Positions 35,429-47,490 of a stretch of 64,000 bases of DNA are shown here, piece by piece. Made by a program: the position numbers and the translations under genes. The first letter of the stretch is position 1. Each line of letters begins with the position of its first letter. A model generated the notes under the pieces. The model saw only the letters and a program-made list of their open reading frames with translations. It had not been told where the DNA came from and ran no database searches. The stretch spans positions 62,001 through 126,000 of the forward strand of contig JAPWGK010000020.1 of assembly GCA_029641185.1 (NCBI GenBank), given 5' to 3'. Source of the stretch: Pseudofabraea citricarpa (taxonomy: Eukaryota > Ascomycota > Leotiomycetes > Helotiales > Dermateaceae).

Positions 35429-38400
35429 ATGAACGAGACCTCACCTCGTGCCGTACGCTTTTCCCACGGCGAAAGTGTCAACGATTGTCCAGAGACATTC
35501 ACGTCACCGAGGGTCATGGAGCGTCCTCAGTTACAGACCAGCGACTCTGGTGGCTCGGGCTCGTCTGGCGAATACCAGGACGAGATTCCACCACCACCAC
35601 CACCACCACCACCAGCAGCAACAGCAGCAGCAGCAGCAGCAACCCCCCATCCTGCCTCGCTTTCTTTCTCGCACCTTCCTCTGCTCGATCCTCGGCCTGC
35701 CATGAATGGCACGCCGGCAGCTGCGCGCAGTCGTGGCGGAAGTGGTGATGCGAACAATGCTGCTTACCGAACTCCCGTTTCCGCCGAGTCAACATTCGCG
35801 CCTCCACCAGGTACACCAGTGCCCATGAATGGAGTGACGAGTAGACCACAGCGGCCTACGGGCCCAGCTCGAACTCCTTCCAGCACCTATGCTCCTGCGA
35901 GACGGCCTCCACAGCCGCCATACATGACACTATCGGAACGAAACAGATCAGGGTCAACATCTCGCTTCAGACAAGATCCAAACGCATCTTACAGAGCGCA
36001 GGAGAAGGCATATGTACAACGCCTACGGCAAGACCAGCCCAATGAATACTTTGAGCCCTACACCCCAAGTTTGGGCTATGGTACGGGCTCCGATACCGAC
36101 GACGAATCCCCGTCAGAGGCTTCGTATACGGCGGGCGACCCATATGACCAGGAGGCCATCATGTTCTACGGGAACGACGACATACAACCCACTGCAGAAG
36201 ATCTTCAGGACCCGACAAATAGAGAGCGTTTAGAATGGCATGGCATGCTAGCGTCAGTCTTGACTGGCGATGTAGTAAGGCAAGAGAAGAAGCGGTTGAT
36301 TGGTGCCTCAGAAAAGCAAGGAGAGAAGAGCCTATACACCGAAATTTGGCTAGGGATAAGAGCAAGGACATGCGGCCGGACAATTGCAGCGCAGAAGAGG
36401 ATGATCGAAGATACTCGAGCGACTCTGGAGCATACCTTGGATGAGATCACTAGATTTTCCGTCCAAGGGGAGAGTGAAGTTGGGAAGCCTCCAATCGATC
36501 AGGTCAGGGACATTGTGAAAAAGATTGAGAAATGCGAAGGCCTCTATCCTTCACGTGGTGCTTTAGAAGCAGTTAACAAGATGGCCGCATCTCAAGCATA
36601 CCACGCAACATGTGATGCAGTCATTTCATGGCACAACACAACTGAGCTTATCAACACTGAACTTGCCATCTTACAAAACTGGGTCGGCAATGCGGAACTA
36701 GATTTCGTTAAAGCCAAAGAACGGTCACCGTCAGGAAACGGCCTCTCGGATGAGTCTTCATTTTTGGATAGATTACTCAAAGAAGATGGTCTCAAATCGC
36801 TACAGGGGAATAAAAGTATACTATTAGGGGTCTCCGAGGTTATCTTGAAGGCGAAAAGCACATTGATTCATAATTCGGAGGCTTTTGCCAAACGTCATCT
36901 CCCGCCTTACATCGAGGAGCTTCTTACACTTATCAACTTTCCATCTCGACTAATCGAAGAAATCATCAAGGTCCGAGTCGCATATGCCAAAAAGATGAAA
37001 GAGTCAGCTCAGCATAACACTCTCATGCAAGAGCAGATGATAACGCAATTTCAAATTCTCCTGAAACTTGCCATTCGGATCAAGCAAGAATATCTAACTA
37101 TTTCGCAGCCGGAACCTGGGTGGGATTTACCTCCTTGCATTGACGAGTCATTCGACCAAGTTGTGTTGGATGCTTTAAAATACTATTTCAAGATGCTCAA
37201 CTGGAAACTTGGTGGCAACAAGAATACTTTCAAGGAAGCAGAGGTGTTAGAGAGTGAATGGGACTTTTCAAATGAGATTGGCCGTCATCTTGATGGTGGT
37301 GACGTCGAGGTTGCAGAGCAATTTACCTCGCTTACCCACAAAGCTTTTTATAGGCTGAACGCAACATTCGAGCGAGAGCTTCAAAGAAAACCAAAAGAGA
37401 CCGCCGCTGAGATGACAAAACGGTACAAGCAAAGTCTAGATTCCGTTCGTGTTCGCCAACGAATGTTGCAACGTTTCTCTAGGGTCTTGAGCGACCGCTT
37501 TGAGAACTCTTCGGATTTCAGCATTTCCTTAAGGGACCAACATTTACTCCGACATTTGTATTCAAGACTTATTGAGACCGGCCACTTTCTGGTTTATACT
37601 GCAAGCATTGAACACGACGGGATCTTCTTAATCGCCTCACCCTCGCTATATAACCGCTCACAGGACATTCAATCTATTCTGGGTACATGTTATCATGGCA
37701 GTGATGAAATCCAAGAAGATCCAACCAATCCATACGTCCTCGTCCTCCATCCAGAACAACCAATTCCATGGGATGGTCGACAAATGGATGCCAATATCCT
37801 CGAGCCCAGAACCGATGTGAAGCTTGGAACCTTACGGCTGATTGCAGATGGCTCTGGGGCAAGACTGGCGAATGCCAGACATTCGTTCCTTGAAAGTATT
37901 GAGATGCATCTTGACATGGTCGTTGAGCAACGATCCAATCTACAAAAAGTTAACCAGAAGTTAATGGAGATCAAGAGGGTTGTTTACAAGCTCTCAAATG
38001 TCATCATGGACAGCGTTGAGATTATTCGGAAGCAGACAAAGGGCCTTGAATGCCAAGAATTGATCCAGACTTGCTTTGTCTTCTCGACCGAATTTGGGCA
38101 AAGATCATTACTCTATATGGACAGGAACCGGAAGCAGATGAATAATATAAAGCTTACAAAGCTTGCGCTCGACTGGGTCAGTTTCATCTGTGATGATTGT
38201 ATCGCTGCAGATCGGAGGACATTTAGATGGGCGGTGCAGGCACTTGAATTTTCTATGGTCATGACCCAGGGTCAACATATCCTAGCATTAGGAGACGACG
38301 AGTACGCTCGACTTCGTGCCAAGGTTGCCGGATGTATGTCTCTGTTGATCTCGCATTTCGATATCATGGGTGCAAGGTCCACGTTAGCCGCCCAAGCCGA

Positions 38401-39600
38401 GAAACTTCGTAACGAAGCATTAGCCGGACAATTTAGAAAGATGGATATGAGCAGAATGTTAGATGATGAAGAGTCTTCAAGATATGTTAGAGAACAACGA
38501 CTCGAGCAGCTATCTGAGATCGACGACGTTCGCAAGCAGAAAGAAGCTGAGAGACAAGCTCTTGGACGCGTACTGGAAGAATCCAGTGAGGCCGATCGAT
38601 CATTAACCTATCTTTCGTCGTCAGCTACAAATGTCAACATGCGCTGGCAGCAAGGCCAATTTGTTGGCGGAGGCACATTTGGATCCGTTTATGCCGCTAT
38701 GAATTTGGATTCGGGTCATTTAATGGCCGTGAAGGAGATCCGTCTTCAAGATCCTCAACTGATCCCTACTATTGCAGGCCAAATTAAGGATGAAATGGGA
38801 GTTTTGGAAGTTCTTGATCATCCCAATGTCGTCTCATACTATGGTATCGAAGTGCATCGGGACAAGGTCTATATCTTTATGGAGTACTGCTCGGGAGGAT
38901 CACTTGCTGGTTTACTGGAGCATGGCCGGATTGAGGATGAACAGGTCATTATGGTTTACGCGCTGCAACTGCTTGAAGGTCTTGCGTATCTTCACGAAAG
39001 TGGCATTGTGCATCGCGATATTAAGCCAGAGAGTAGGCATTCTTTCCCTGTTGTTTAAGCACCACTAATCAAGTTGCAGACATTCTCCTTGACCAAAGCG
39101 GTGTCATTAAGTATGTGGACTTCGGTGCTGCCAAGGTCATAGCTCGTCAGGGAAAGACTCTGGTTGGAAACAACAGCTCAGCCGGCCAAGCAAACAAGTC
39201 CATGACTGGAACACCGATGTATATGTCACCTGAAGTTATTAAGGGCGAAAATCCTGGACGTGCAGGAGCCGTTGATGTCTGGTCACTCGCATGTGTCATT
39301 CTCGAAATGGCCACTGGACGACGTCCGTGGGCGTCACTTGATAACGAATGGGCAATCATGTACAACATTGCTCAGGGCAATCCTCCACAACTCCCATCAC
39401 TAGACCAACTGAGTCCACAGGGGATAGACTTCCTGAAACGATGCTTCATACGCGATCCCAAGAAACGCGCCTCAGCCGCCGAATTACTGCAGCATGAATG
39501 GATAATGGCAATCCGATCACAGGTCGCTATGGAGCCGGCTACACCTTCCGATAGCGGGTCATCGCATTCTAGCTCTCGAGGTAGTATTGGCGGGTATTGA
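35429..39600 (+). CDS. SSK2: SSK2/SSK22-type MAP kinase kinase kinase
   Basis: Two exons (35429-39032, 39080-39600) encode 1374 residues, typical for the fungal SSK2/Wis4 MAPKKK that activates the osmotic-stress HOG pathway downstream of the two-component phosphorelay. The N-terminus is disordered with a polyproline and polyalanine tract (about 53-72). A long conserved regulatory region (about 270-1000) follows. The kinase domain starts near 1071 with FVGGGTFGSVYAA. Catalytic residues are K1102 in MAVKEI, D1197 in HRDIKPEN and D1215 in VDFGAAK. The activation segment reads SMTGTPMYMSPEV. The single intron splits the Asn codon of PEN. The C-terminus is Ser/Gly-rich. Nothing appears broken. Confidence 0.95.
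35588..35641 (+). repeat. CCA and GCA trinucleotide coding repeats
   Basis: Adjacent (CCA)n and (GCA)n tracts inside SSK2 exon 1, coding for polyproline followed by polyalanine with one Thr. Copy number change would preserve frame. Confidence 0.9.
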
Positions 39601-42600
39601 AGAATTACGCAAGCCGCACGAATACTTTTAACGGCCAACTTTTTCTCAATCCTCTTATGTTTCATTATAGCCTTGTACGGTATTTAGAATCTGGGGTTTG
39701 GCCCCAGCTGTGATTACGAAACGGGTGCTGTAACAGCTTCGAATCTAGTTGTTCTTGTTTTGCTCTTCAGCACTCTACCTTTACGTACATACAATAATTC
39801 TCTTCTTTGTCTTTTTTTTCCTTTTGTTACAGCGAGCGAGTGAGCGTTAGCATACGGAGCATACACGACGGCCGTTCTTGTGCAGCATCAGCGATGAGTT
39901 ATGGAGTTTTTTTCCCCTGCGTATTTGTTTGTCTAATATTTGTGTTTATAAGGAGAGCATGGAGGAGATCGTTGAATTCTTAATACTTTAACTCTTTTTC
40001 TTATCTTGAGTTGGGTTTTCTACGCGGAAATAGGGACGACTACCTTGGTTGGGCAGGGAAAGGAAGGGGAGGAGTGGTAAATTTAAATCTGGTAGATTGC
40101 GGGAGTGTTGGAGGAAACATGGGCTATCAACAAATAAAGGCAACAAACAGAGAGACGGGAGCAGACGGCTCAAGCTCAACTGCGTGTAAATATGACGACG
40201 AGCATATCATTAATTTTCGCTCGTTCTTCTCTTTCCGTTTTCGTTTTCCCTTCGATCGAGTGTGAGGCTCTAAAGGCATGCATCGATCGATCGTGTGGAA
40301 AAGAGGGACAGGAAGCAATTGATTTTGTTTTTGTAAATATTTCCTTTCTCGCCTCTTGTTGCTTACTCTGTAGTACTAATGGTGATACTTCCAGAATCTG
40401 TTAAAATGAATATGAATAAAACGAGATGAGGTGAGATGATTAGGAAAGGTTTTCGTTGACTATCTAAGTGTAAAGCATAGTTGTGGGTGGATACAGAAAA
40501 CAAAAGAAACAGAAAAAGGAGAGTGACGAGGTACTCAGATCTTTATTCTTTACCTAACTACTGATAATTCAAACAATGGGAGCTTACCTTGCATTCTTGT
40601 GTGCTTAGATCTTACTCGTTTTAGTCTGGTCTGGCGTATCTGCACGTATGAGCGTATAAAAGATGAAGACCCTCAAAGCACTCAGTAGATAGTAGGAATT
40701 TAAGTTTTGACAGATTAGACCCGCCTGCTTGCCATGTAGAGCGATGCCTATGCTATATATAATATTAGCAAGTCAAAACTTAAAGAAAGTACGGGGAAAG
40801 GATAAGAAGCATTCAAATACACCCCCAACACACTACTGCTTTAGCTTTATGTCTCAGGTTAGGTCTTTCAACGTAACAAGAGTGTTCTTTAATATCGGAT
40901 AATCTTAGTCAGGCATGACTTTATTCTTGCAGCATGCCTTCCAAGAAACCACTGGCTAAGCGGTACCGGCAAGTGACAACTTTCTGACTGTGGTTGAGAG
41001 CAGATCATAGGCGGGAGTGCGAAAATCATGCATGATCCCCTGTGAGCATTGTATGGGTCTTGGCACAATGTTTTGACAGTCCTTTGATTGATGTTAACGA
41101 TGACATCTTGCGAGGAGAAGGCTTCAGATCAGGTACCCGTCTGTCAGAGCCATCCCAAGACTAGGTCCGAGCTACCTTTGTCGTCTGAGTGCATCCCTCC
41201 AGGATAAATCAGAGAAAGGTGCAAGTCTCGTGGCGTTTGTTGTTGTTTTGGCAGGTTTATGCATAATGCTGTATCATGTGCTACAGTCGCTGCCATCTTT
41301 AAAAAAGGAACGGAGCGTTTTGAACCTTAGATCGAGTCTCAGGGATATCACGGATCCGCAACCCCCCGGATTTTCTCGTTTTGACTTGCAACATAGCCTG
41401 TCATTCGGCTCTGGGTTTAGTGTCATGGCAGGACAACCTCTGTGAAATCGACATGGTTAGCTGGTTGAGTGATTGATTGGCTAGCTGATCCGGGAATTTT
41501 CGTCTTGCTAGGGAGTCGAGGATGTACCTTCATGTGTTCGGATACAGTAAGGTAGGCTGCGTTGCACATACCAGCCATGGGTTCTGGCTCCGGCTCAGTG
41601 GTGAGAAGCAACGCGAGGCAAGCTCTCGAGGTTGAATCGATAAACTTGCATCAATTATTGATTCGTGTGATGGGGAAAATTGCAATGGTTGGTTGCAATG
41701 CACGCCACGTCAGTTCCCACATCAGCCCTAGCAAGAGGGAGAGGGGTGAGTGAAATGGCCGCATATCATGCCCGTCTAATCTTTACGACCTCGGTTTTGA
41801 CTGAATGCAGGTACAAAAGTGTGCATGTTCAGTCTGGTCTGGTCTTCTCTGGACGGAATCCTGCATGAACGGCCTAAGCTGACAAGAGGTTGTCAGTGTC
41901 TATGTCAGCGTTTCGAATGGAAGCCTTGACTTGCTAACGCGAGGTTCTTATTTGACGAGTGAATTCCATCAGGGGACTCACTGTAGAAGGTGGTCCACGG
42001 TTCAGCCGCAAAACTTGCTCATATTTTACAAGGTCAAGTAGTAATACTACCTAGGTTTTGAGAACTGGTGGTTTTCTGGCGCCACGTATAGCCACAGAGC
42101 ATCATGAACGAACGGAGCTGATAATATAAATCGAAACTTTGCAAGCCAGATAATTCTCTTGTTTTCATTTGGCATGAGGGAATCGCAAAGCGTGCTCTGG
42201 TGGCAGATGGTGCAATATCAGCGAGATCAATCCAAGGGCCATTGATGTTGACAATTACCGGTGTACCACACCCACAAAGAAAGCCACTGTCCATGGCACT
42301 TTCCTTTCAGGCAAGCTCCAGATTTCACAATGAGCTGAGATGTTTGGAGATTGTTTTCAACCCGGTCTTCAAATATGCAAACATTGCCAGGCAAGTGATT
42401 ATGCCCAGAAAGATCCACACCGTGCATAAGAAACATAAGGGGTCGGGAAACGTACCAGAAAACTCCAGATAAGCTTAAAATATTTCACGTTAATCGTTTA
42501 GGTGATCGTTTAATAAATACCGATAATCTTATTGCAGATATACCCTGGCTGAAAGTCTCGGTCCATCAGGTCGAAATTGAGGTACTGCACGCTTTGACAG

Positions 42601-43252
42601 TGAGCGTAATTGTATATGGCTTGGTAAATTGGTTCAATGATCAATGTAGTATTTTAGACTCGAATAGTATCTTCGGACGCATGTAAGGGAGAAATGTTAA
42701 AAGTCAAATGCTACCACGCTGACCAACAAAACGTTGAGTATGAGATATCACATTGTGGGGAGGGCCTCGTGATCCCTCGCGGTGGGCTTTCTTATCGCTT
42801 GTGGAGCGGTAGGCTGCTTGATGCAATGTACATCTGACACGAACATACAGAAGCAAGGGAGTGAAGGAGATCCACGAGTTTCCCCATGTGTTACGTAGAT
42901 GTTTTCTGTTCTCTTCCGTTTGACAGGCGCTGTGTTCGCTCGCCGTGTTTGATGTGCGACGGAAGTCTGGAGATCATATGATATCTCGGACATTAATTCC
43001 TTCGTTTGATAAAACATGGAATTTCTGGGTGCTAAGATCCTCACCCGGGATGCTCCTCTCGCCTGGGCCTCTTCAAAGTGCAAGCAAGGAGATTTGCAGT
43101 ACGTTCTCGTTCGCCGTTGCGATTCCGCACATGCAGTAAGCCAGCCAGCATCGTTGGGTGAGCAGGAGGAGCGAGTCATTATTCAACGCGACCTAGCAGC
43201 AAACGACGTTCATGTGTGAATGACTGAACAAGCATAACGGGTTCCTGTGCCT

Positions 43253-43280
43253 GGCTTGTGGCTTGTGGCTTGTGGCTTGT
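43253..43280. repeat. (GGCTTGT)4 heptamer array
   Basis: Four perfect 7-bp units in the SSK2-to-membrane-protein spacer. Confidence 0.9.
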
Positions 43281-44325
43281 GGCTCCTGTGGATGTGAGCA
43301 ATACTGGGGCCTGTGTGTAGATTCCACTGCACTACTGCACTGTACAGCATTGTAGATACAGTACAGTACAGTCTGTACGGGCGGCCAAGAGCTGCGGTAG
43401 ATCCCCTGGTTCACCCGCCACGTTTCGACCATCGTGCTGCTGCAAGATCTGACATTAACCAGGTCCAGAGTAGAAAGCCAGGTGCCAATCACACCCTAGC
43501 GTTGCGCTGGCAATTTCACGAGGCCAGAGGCTAACCAGACCTCCCTTTCTCCCTTCTTCACCGCTCAATTGTTTGGATTGGTGCAAGAGGTCAAAGGCTT
43601 CAGCGAGAGCATGAGTCGAGTGACTAGCTGGATTGCGCAGGTAGCACTGTAACGGTTGTATTTATTGTTTCCCTGCGGATGCTGCTGCTTGATAACGGGT
43701 AGCACGACGCGATGGTGGGTGTTGTGGTGCTGATGTCGGGATCGGATCCCATCCTGACATGCCATCCAATTTCTGGCGTCGTCGAGGCATGAGTCCACCC
43801 ATCCGATCCTTCCCATCTCTCCATCTCTCCAAGGAAGGCCTCCCTCCTCCCCAGCTTCACCGTCGTCGTGTTGCCTGAGAGTGAGTGTGTGAGGTGGATG
43901 TGGTTGGAGGGGGGTTTTCGGGTTGTGACAGAGGCTGCAGCAGCGCTCGTTGTTAACTTGATATTGACCATGGTGGTTACCCAGGAATGGGCATTGGTGC
44001 AGTCTGGACGGGGCTGGATCGATCAAGGTACAGGGCCGCTGGTATACAGTAGTACTGTACGGTAGGTGTGGTGTAGTGTACTTCGTGGGAAGCTCTGGGG
44101 AGGGCCGACGAGGGGCTTGAGCGTCGACTGGAGTCCCTGCACTGCACGTTTCGGCAATGGCGTCAAAATACTGCCCGCAGGCTTGTCAGATGATGATTCG
44201 CCCAGCAGCGTTTGTGCTGAAGGCAAGATGCGCAGGTGCACACAGGGTTCCATGGCGCCGATGCGAAACGACGACGTCCCCGAATCTTCAGCCAATGCCA
44301 AACTGACTTTTGCCTTTCGTCCCTG

Positions 44326-44360
44326 GTGCTGTGCTGTGCTGTGCTGTGCTGTGCTGTGCT
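44326..44360. repeat. (GTGCT)7 pentamer array
   Basis: Seven perfect 5-bp units upstream of the Gly-rich membrane protein gene. Confidence 0.9.
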
Positions 44361-44490
44361 GTATGTACGGTATTGATGCATGCTGTTCCTCTCGCTCACA
44401 TCGACAGCAGTGGTACAGCTCTCTCTGCACTGGCTCTCCCACTCCTCCTCCCACTCCCAGGCTCACCCCTCCCCTCATCCAAGCTCCAGC

Positions 44491-44518
44491 CTCCATGCTC
44501 CATGCTCCATGCTCCATG
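44491..44518. repeat. (CTCCATG)4 heptamer array
   Basis: Four perfect 7-bp units; each contains an ATG, so a transcript through here would carry several upstream ATGs. Confidence 0.88.
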
Positions 44519-44962
44519 CTCAATGCCCGCTCCGCACACACACCATATCTTTTCTTGTTTCTCCTCATACCAGATGTGCCCGGTCATTCCTCTTCCATCA
44601 TAGTCCCGTTCCAACTTCCGAGTCAGACCAGCGTAGATACCTTGTCGTTCGTTCATGGCTGCAGCGCGGGAGCATCCAAGAGCCGAGTGGTCCACGGGTA
44701 CCTTCATATGTATACTGCATCCCCGTCGTATTTCTGTGTCTTTCCTTTGTTTCTCAGCCTTGAACGTTGTTGCTGTGTTGTGCATGCTAGACAGCATCGC
44801 TAAGGATCAACTCTGGTCCTGCTGCTGCTTGTCCGTGTGCTCTTCATTTTCTTTCTCTCTCGAGCGTATGGAGTCTTGGTTTTCATGACTGCAAGTGGTC
44901 CCAAGCTCTTCTCCAGAAATGCATTGACCTCGAACACACGAGGTCCTCTCTGTCCGTCCAAG

Positions 44963-46609
44963 ATGATAATCTTTCAATACATGCTCCCCGCATGTCTCTT
45001 TGTTCTCCCTATCTCAGCAAGGGGGCAACCCAAGGCCAAGGCACAAAACAATTCGAATTCCGGCAATGGAGGATCTGGTGGTGGTAATGGATCCAACAAT
45101 GGAAACTCAAACAATGGTGGATCTGACAACAAGGGATCCGGCAATGGAGGTAGCTGGGGCGGGGGAGGTAGTGAAGGCAATGGAGGCAATGGAGGCAATG
45201 GAGGAAGTGGAGGAAGTGGAGGCAGCGGAGGTGGAGGCAATGGCAGTAGTGGAGGTGGTAATGGTGGAAGCAGCGGAGGCAATGGGAGTAATGGCAATGG
45301 AAGCAATGGAAGCAATGGAAATAATGACAAGGGAAAGTCTGAAACCAAAGCCGAACCACAACAGCAACAAGAACAACCCCCTCCAGGGCCATCGGGCAAC
45401 AAAGGACCAAAGAAGGGCGTAAACCCTCCTGGTGCACTATCTACTACCAGCACCACTTCCACGGAGACATCTACCTCTACTTTCACCTCCACCTCAACCT
45501 CCACGGAAATACCCACATCCGCATCAGATGCGCCATCTTCCTCCACCCAAGCACCATCTATCGTCCCTCAACCCGTCGCCACCACAAGTCCAACAGAAAC
45601 TCCATCTGTGACATCTTCGGATGTTCTTCTAACCACTTCAACTACTTCAACTACTTCTGGCGTTCCTTCGCTTCTTTCGTCTGTATCTACCGAACCTGTG
45701 TCTTCGTCTACTTCTGGTTCTTCAGCTTCAAAACCTTCTACCAGCTCATCAGTTGCAACACCGATCACACCTGCTCTAGAGTATTCTACTGCTACAGAAC
45801 TTGATCTTCCCGCCATACCAACGACTGTAACCATCACACCATCCGAGAGATCTACAAATCACCGTACTCTGGTTATCACCCTCTCCGTTGTTTTTGGCAT
45901 CCTAGGTTTCGCTCTCATTCTCGCCGCATTTTACTTCTTGTATCTCTACCGAACTGGCCGTCGTCCATTTGGTCACCGGGGTGCTACCCCGATCAACGAT
46001 GATGAAATCGCAACCTGGAGGCGATCTGGAACCAGTACAATAAGGGAAAACACGGCCATTGAGCCAGCAATCGAAAAAGACCCAGTTCCAATGATGCCAG
46101 AAGTCGCTCTAGGTCATCTGACACATAATTCCGGCTGGAATTGGTCAATGCCATCGTCACCTACATCTACAACACGGCCAGGATTCACCTCTGGACTAAC
46201 GCTGCCAGACACTCCATCGTTCCTTGCTAGAGCGCCCAATGCGCGTGCAGGTCTGACGGACGAGACCGTGCCAGGGGAAGATCCCTTCATCCAACCTGTC
46301 AAGAGACAAAGCTCTCGATTGTCCAAGGCACCACCAGGACATGGAAGAAGCAAGAGCAGAAGAAGTAGTATCAGTGGCAAGAGTATCATGAGTGTTCGTA
46401 GCGGACCTGTGCCTCCTCTTTCAGCCGGACCACGAACTCCTCAGTCGAATGCACCTACATGGTACGATCCCGACGATGAAGCACGCTGGAGAAGGATTCG
46501 AGATCATGAATATCAGACGTCGTCTACGATCATCAATCATGTTCCAGGCGGGCTTTCACCTCGACCAGTGTCTAGCATAAGACCTGGAACCGGAAGGACT
46601 ATTGCATAG
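44963..46609 (+). CDS. Secreted-ectodomain single-pass membrane protein, Gly/Asn/Ser-rich then Ser/Thr-rich
   Basis: Intronless gene of 548 residues, not assigned to a named family. Residues 1-19 form a signal peptide (hydrophobic MLPACLFVLPISA, cleavage likely near 19). Residues about 30-125 are almost only Gly, Asn and Ser. Residues 160-300 are Ser/Thr/Pro-rich and likely O-mannosylated. One transmembrane helix follows at about 303-328 with a basic stop-transfer YRTGRRP. The cytoplasmic tail is about 215 residues with basic and Pro-rich patches. This layout resembles fungal wall-stress sensors of the WSC/Mid2 class, but there is no WSC cysteine domain. The ATG at 44963 is preferred because it directly starts the signal peptide and has an A at -3. 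An in-frame ATG at 44885 would add 26 residues ahead of it. Confidence 0.82.
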   Translation: MIIFQYMLPACLFVLPISARGQPKAKAQNNSNSGNGGSGGGNGSNNGNSNNGGSDNKGSGNGGSWGGGGSEGNGGNGGNGGSGGSGGSGGGGNGSSGGGNGGSSGGNGSNGNGSNGSNGNNDKGKSETKAEPQQQQEQPPPGPSGNKGPKKGVNPPGALSTTSTTSTETSTSTFTSTSTSTEIPTSASDAPSSSTQAPSIVPQPVATTSPTETPSVTSSDVLLTTSTTSTTSGVPSLLSSVSTEPVSSSTSGSSASKPSTSSSVATPITPALEYSTATELDLPAIPTTVTITPSERSTNHRTLVITLSVVFGILGFALILAAFYFLYLYRTGRRPFGHRGATPINDDEIATWRRSGTSTIRENTAIEPAIEKDPVPMMPEVALGHLTHNSGWNWSMPSSPTSTTRPGFTSGLTLPDTPSFLARAPNARAGLTDETVPGEDPFIQPVKRQSSRLSKAPPGHGRSKSRRSSISGKSIMSVRSGPVPPLSAGPRTPQSNAPTWYDPDDEARWRRIRDHEYQTSSTIINHVPGGLSPRPVSSIRPGTGRTIA

Positions 46610-47490
46610 GACTTCTACATCAGGCCATACTTCCTGCAGGCTTAGGATCCCAGGCCTCGAAATCACAACTCACATCAGCGATGTTTTTCTTCCCTAGACA
46701 GCCGGCTAGTTCATTTGTCCTTTTGTCTCTTCTTTACATTGGAGCTCACTCTTATTTTCTTTGTGGCTCATAGGGATACAGGGTTGCATTTGCATTAAGT
46801 TATGGTTGGGCGGGTATTTTGGATACCCAGTTTACATAAAGACAACACTTCGATATATACATACTTCACTTCCAGGGACTAGTCGAATCCAGATTTTGCT
46901 CAGCTACCTGCATCAGATATAACGAACCTCGTAGTTCAAATTTATAAAGAAGAGATAAATCATAACAATATAATATATACAATAATACTTTCTCACCAAT
47001 TCATGCTACCTACATTCGCCGTGTAAAGATAGCCTAGTTTTAATAAAAGAACGCACATACCGCTTAATTAATATAAGACTGAGCTCTCCCCACACGTGAT
47101 CATGTCCATCTTTTGAGAACGTCACAGCAGGTGAGTTGAGATAATTATTGGTGAAGTAGTCGAACAAGCAAACTACTATTCCAACTCAGGTTCAACACGA
47201 GATGCAATGCAATTGTCCTAACCCCTCAAATCACGGTTACTGTAAATTCACGTCCCCTCAATCGCAAATTGAAAAAAACGCGTCGACCACGCGAACTACA
47301 CACCGCCTTGGGGTAATCTGCCGGTACTCAGTCGAATTGAAGGAAACCCAATCCAATCCAGAACCAAATCCTTCCTCCACCATACTTTACGTGATAACGA
47401 CAACCTGCATTGCATTCTGACTCCTCTCAATCAACTCACATTATCTCCACTAAACCGCTTGTAAAGAATCCAACGTCAGAAGGATAGATC
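46610..47490. other. Spacer upstream of DPB4
   Basis: AT-rich 3' flank of the membrane protein gene and promoter of DPB4. No other gene or RNA recognised. A 72-codon frame at 47202 has no features. Confidence 0.55.

Larger units (their letters stand above)
39601..44962. other. 5.4-kb stretch without a convincing gene
   Basis: Between SSK2 and the Gly-rich membrane protein. The first 2 kb are AT-rich 3' flank. Short open frames throughout lack domains, homologous motifs or a plausible exon structure. The right 1.7 kb is GC-richer and holds several short arrays: (GGCTTGT)4 at 43253, (GTGCT)7 at 44326 and (CTCCATG)4 at 44491. GTACTGTAC-like palindromes lie near 43340-43380 and 44051-44062. A non-coding transcript or distal promoter is possible but not shown. 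Confidence 0.5.

Noticed and set aside
44066..44803. 245-codon frame before the Gly-rich membrane protein
   Set aside because: It runs through GTGCT and CTCCATG arrays; the translation is low complexity without motifs. It might be part of the leader but is not called a gene.
44885..44962. Upstream in-frame ATG of the Gly-rich membrane protein as the start
   Set aside because: It would place 26 polar residues ahead of the signal peptide; the ATG at 44963 starts the hydrophobic segment directly.
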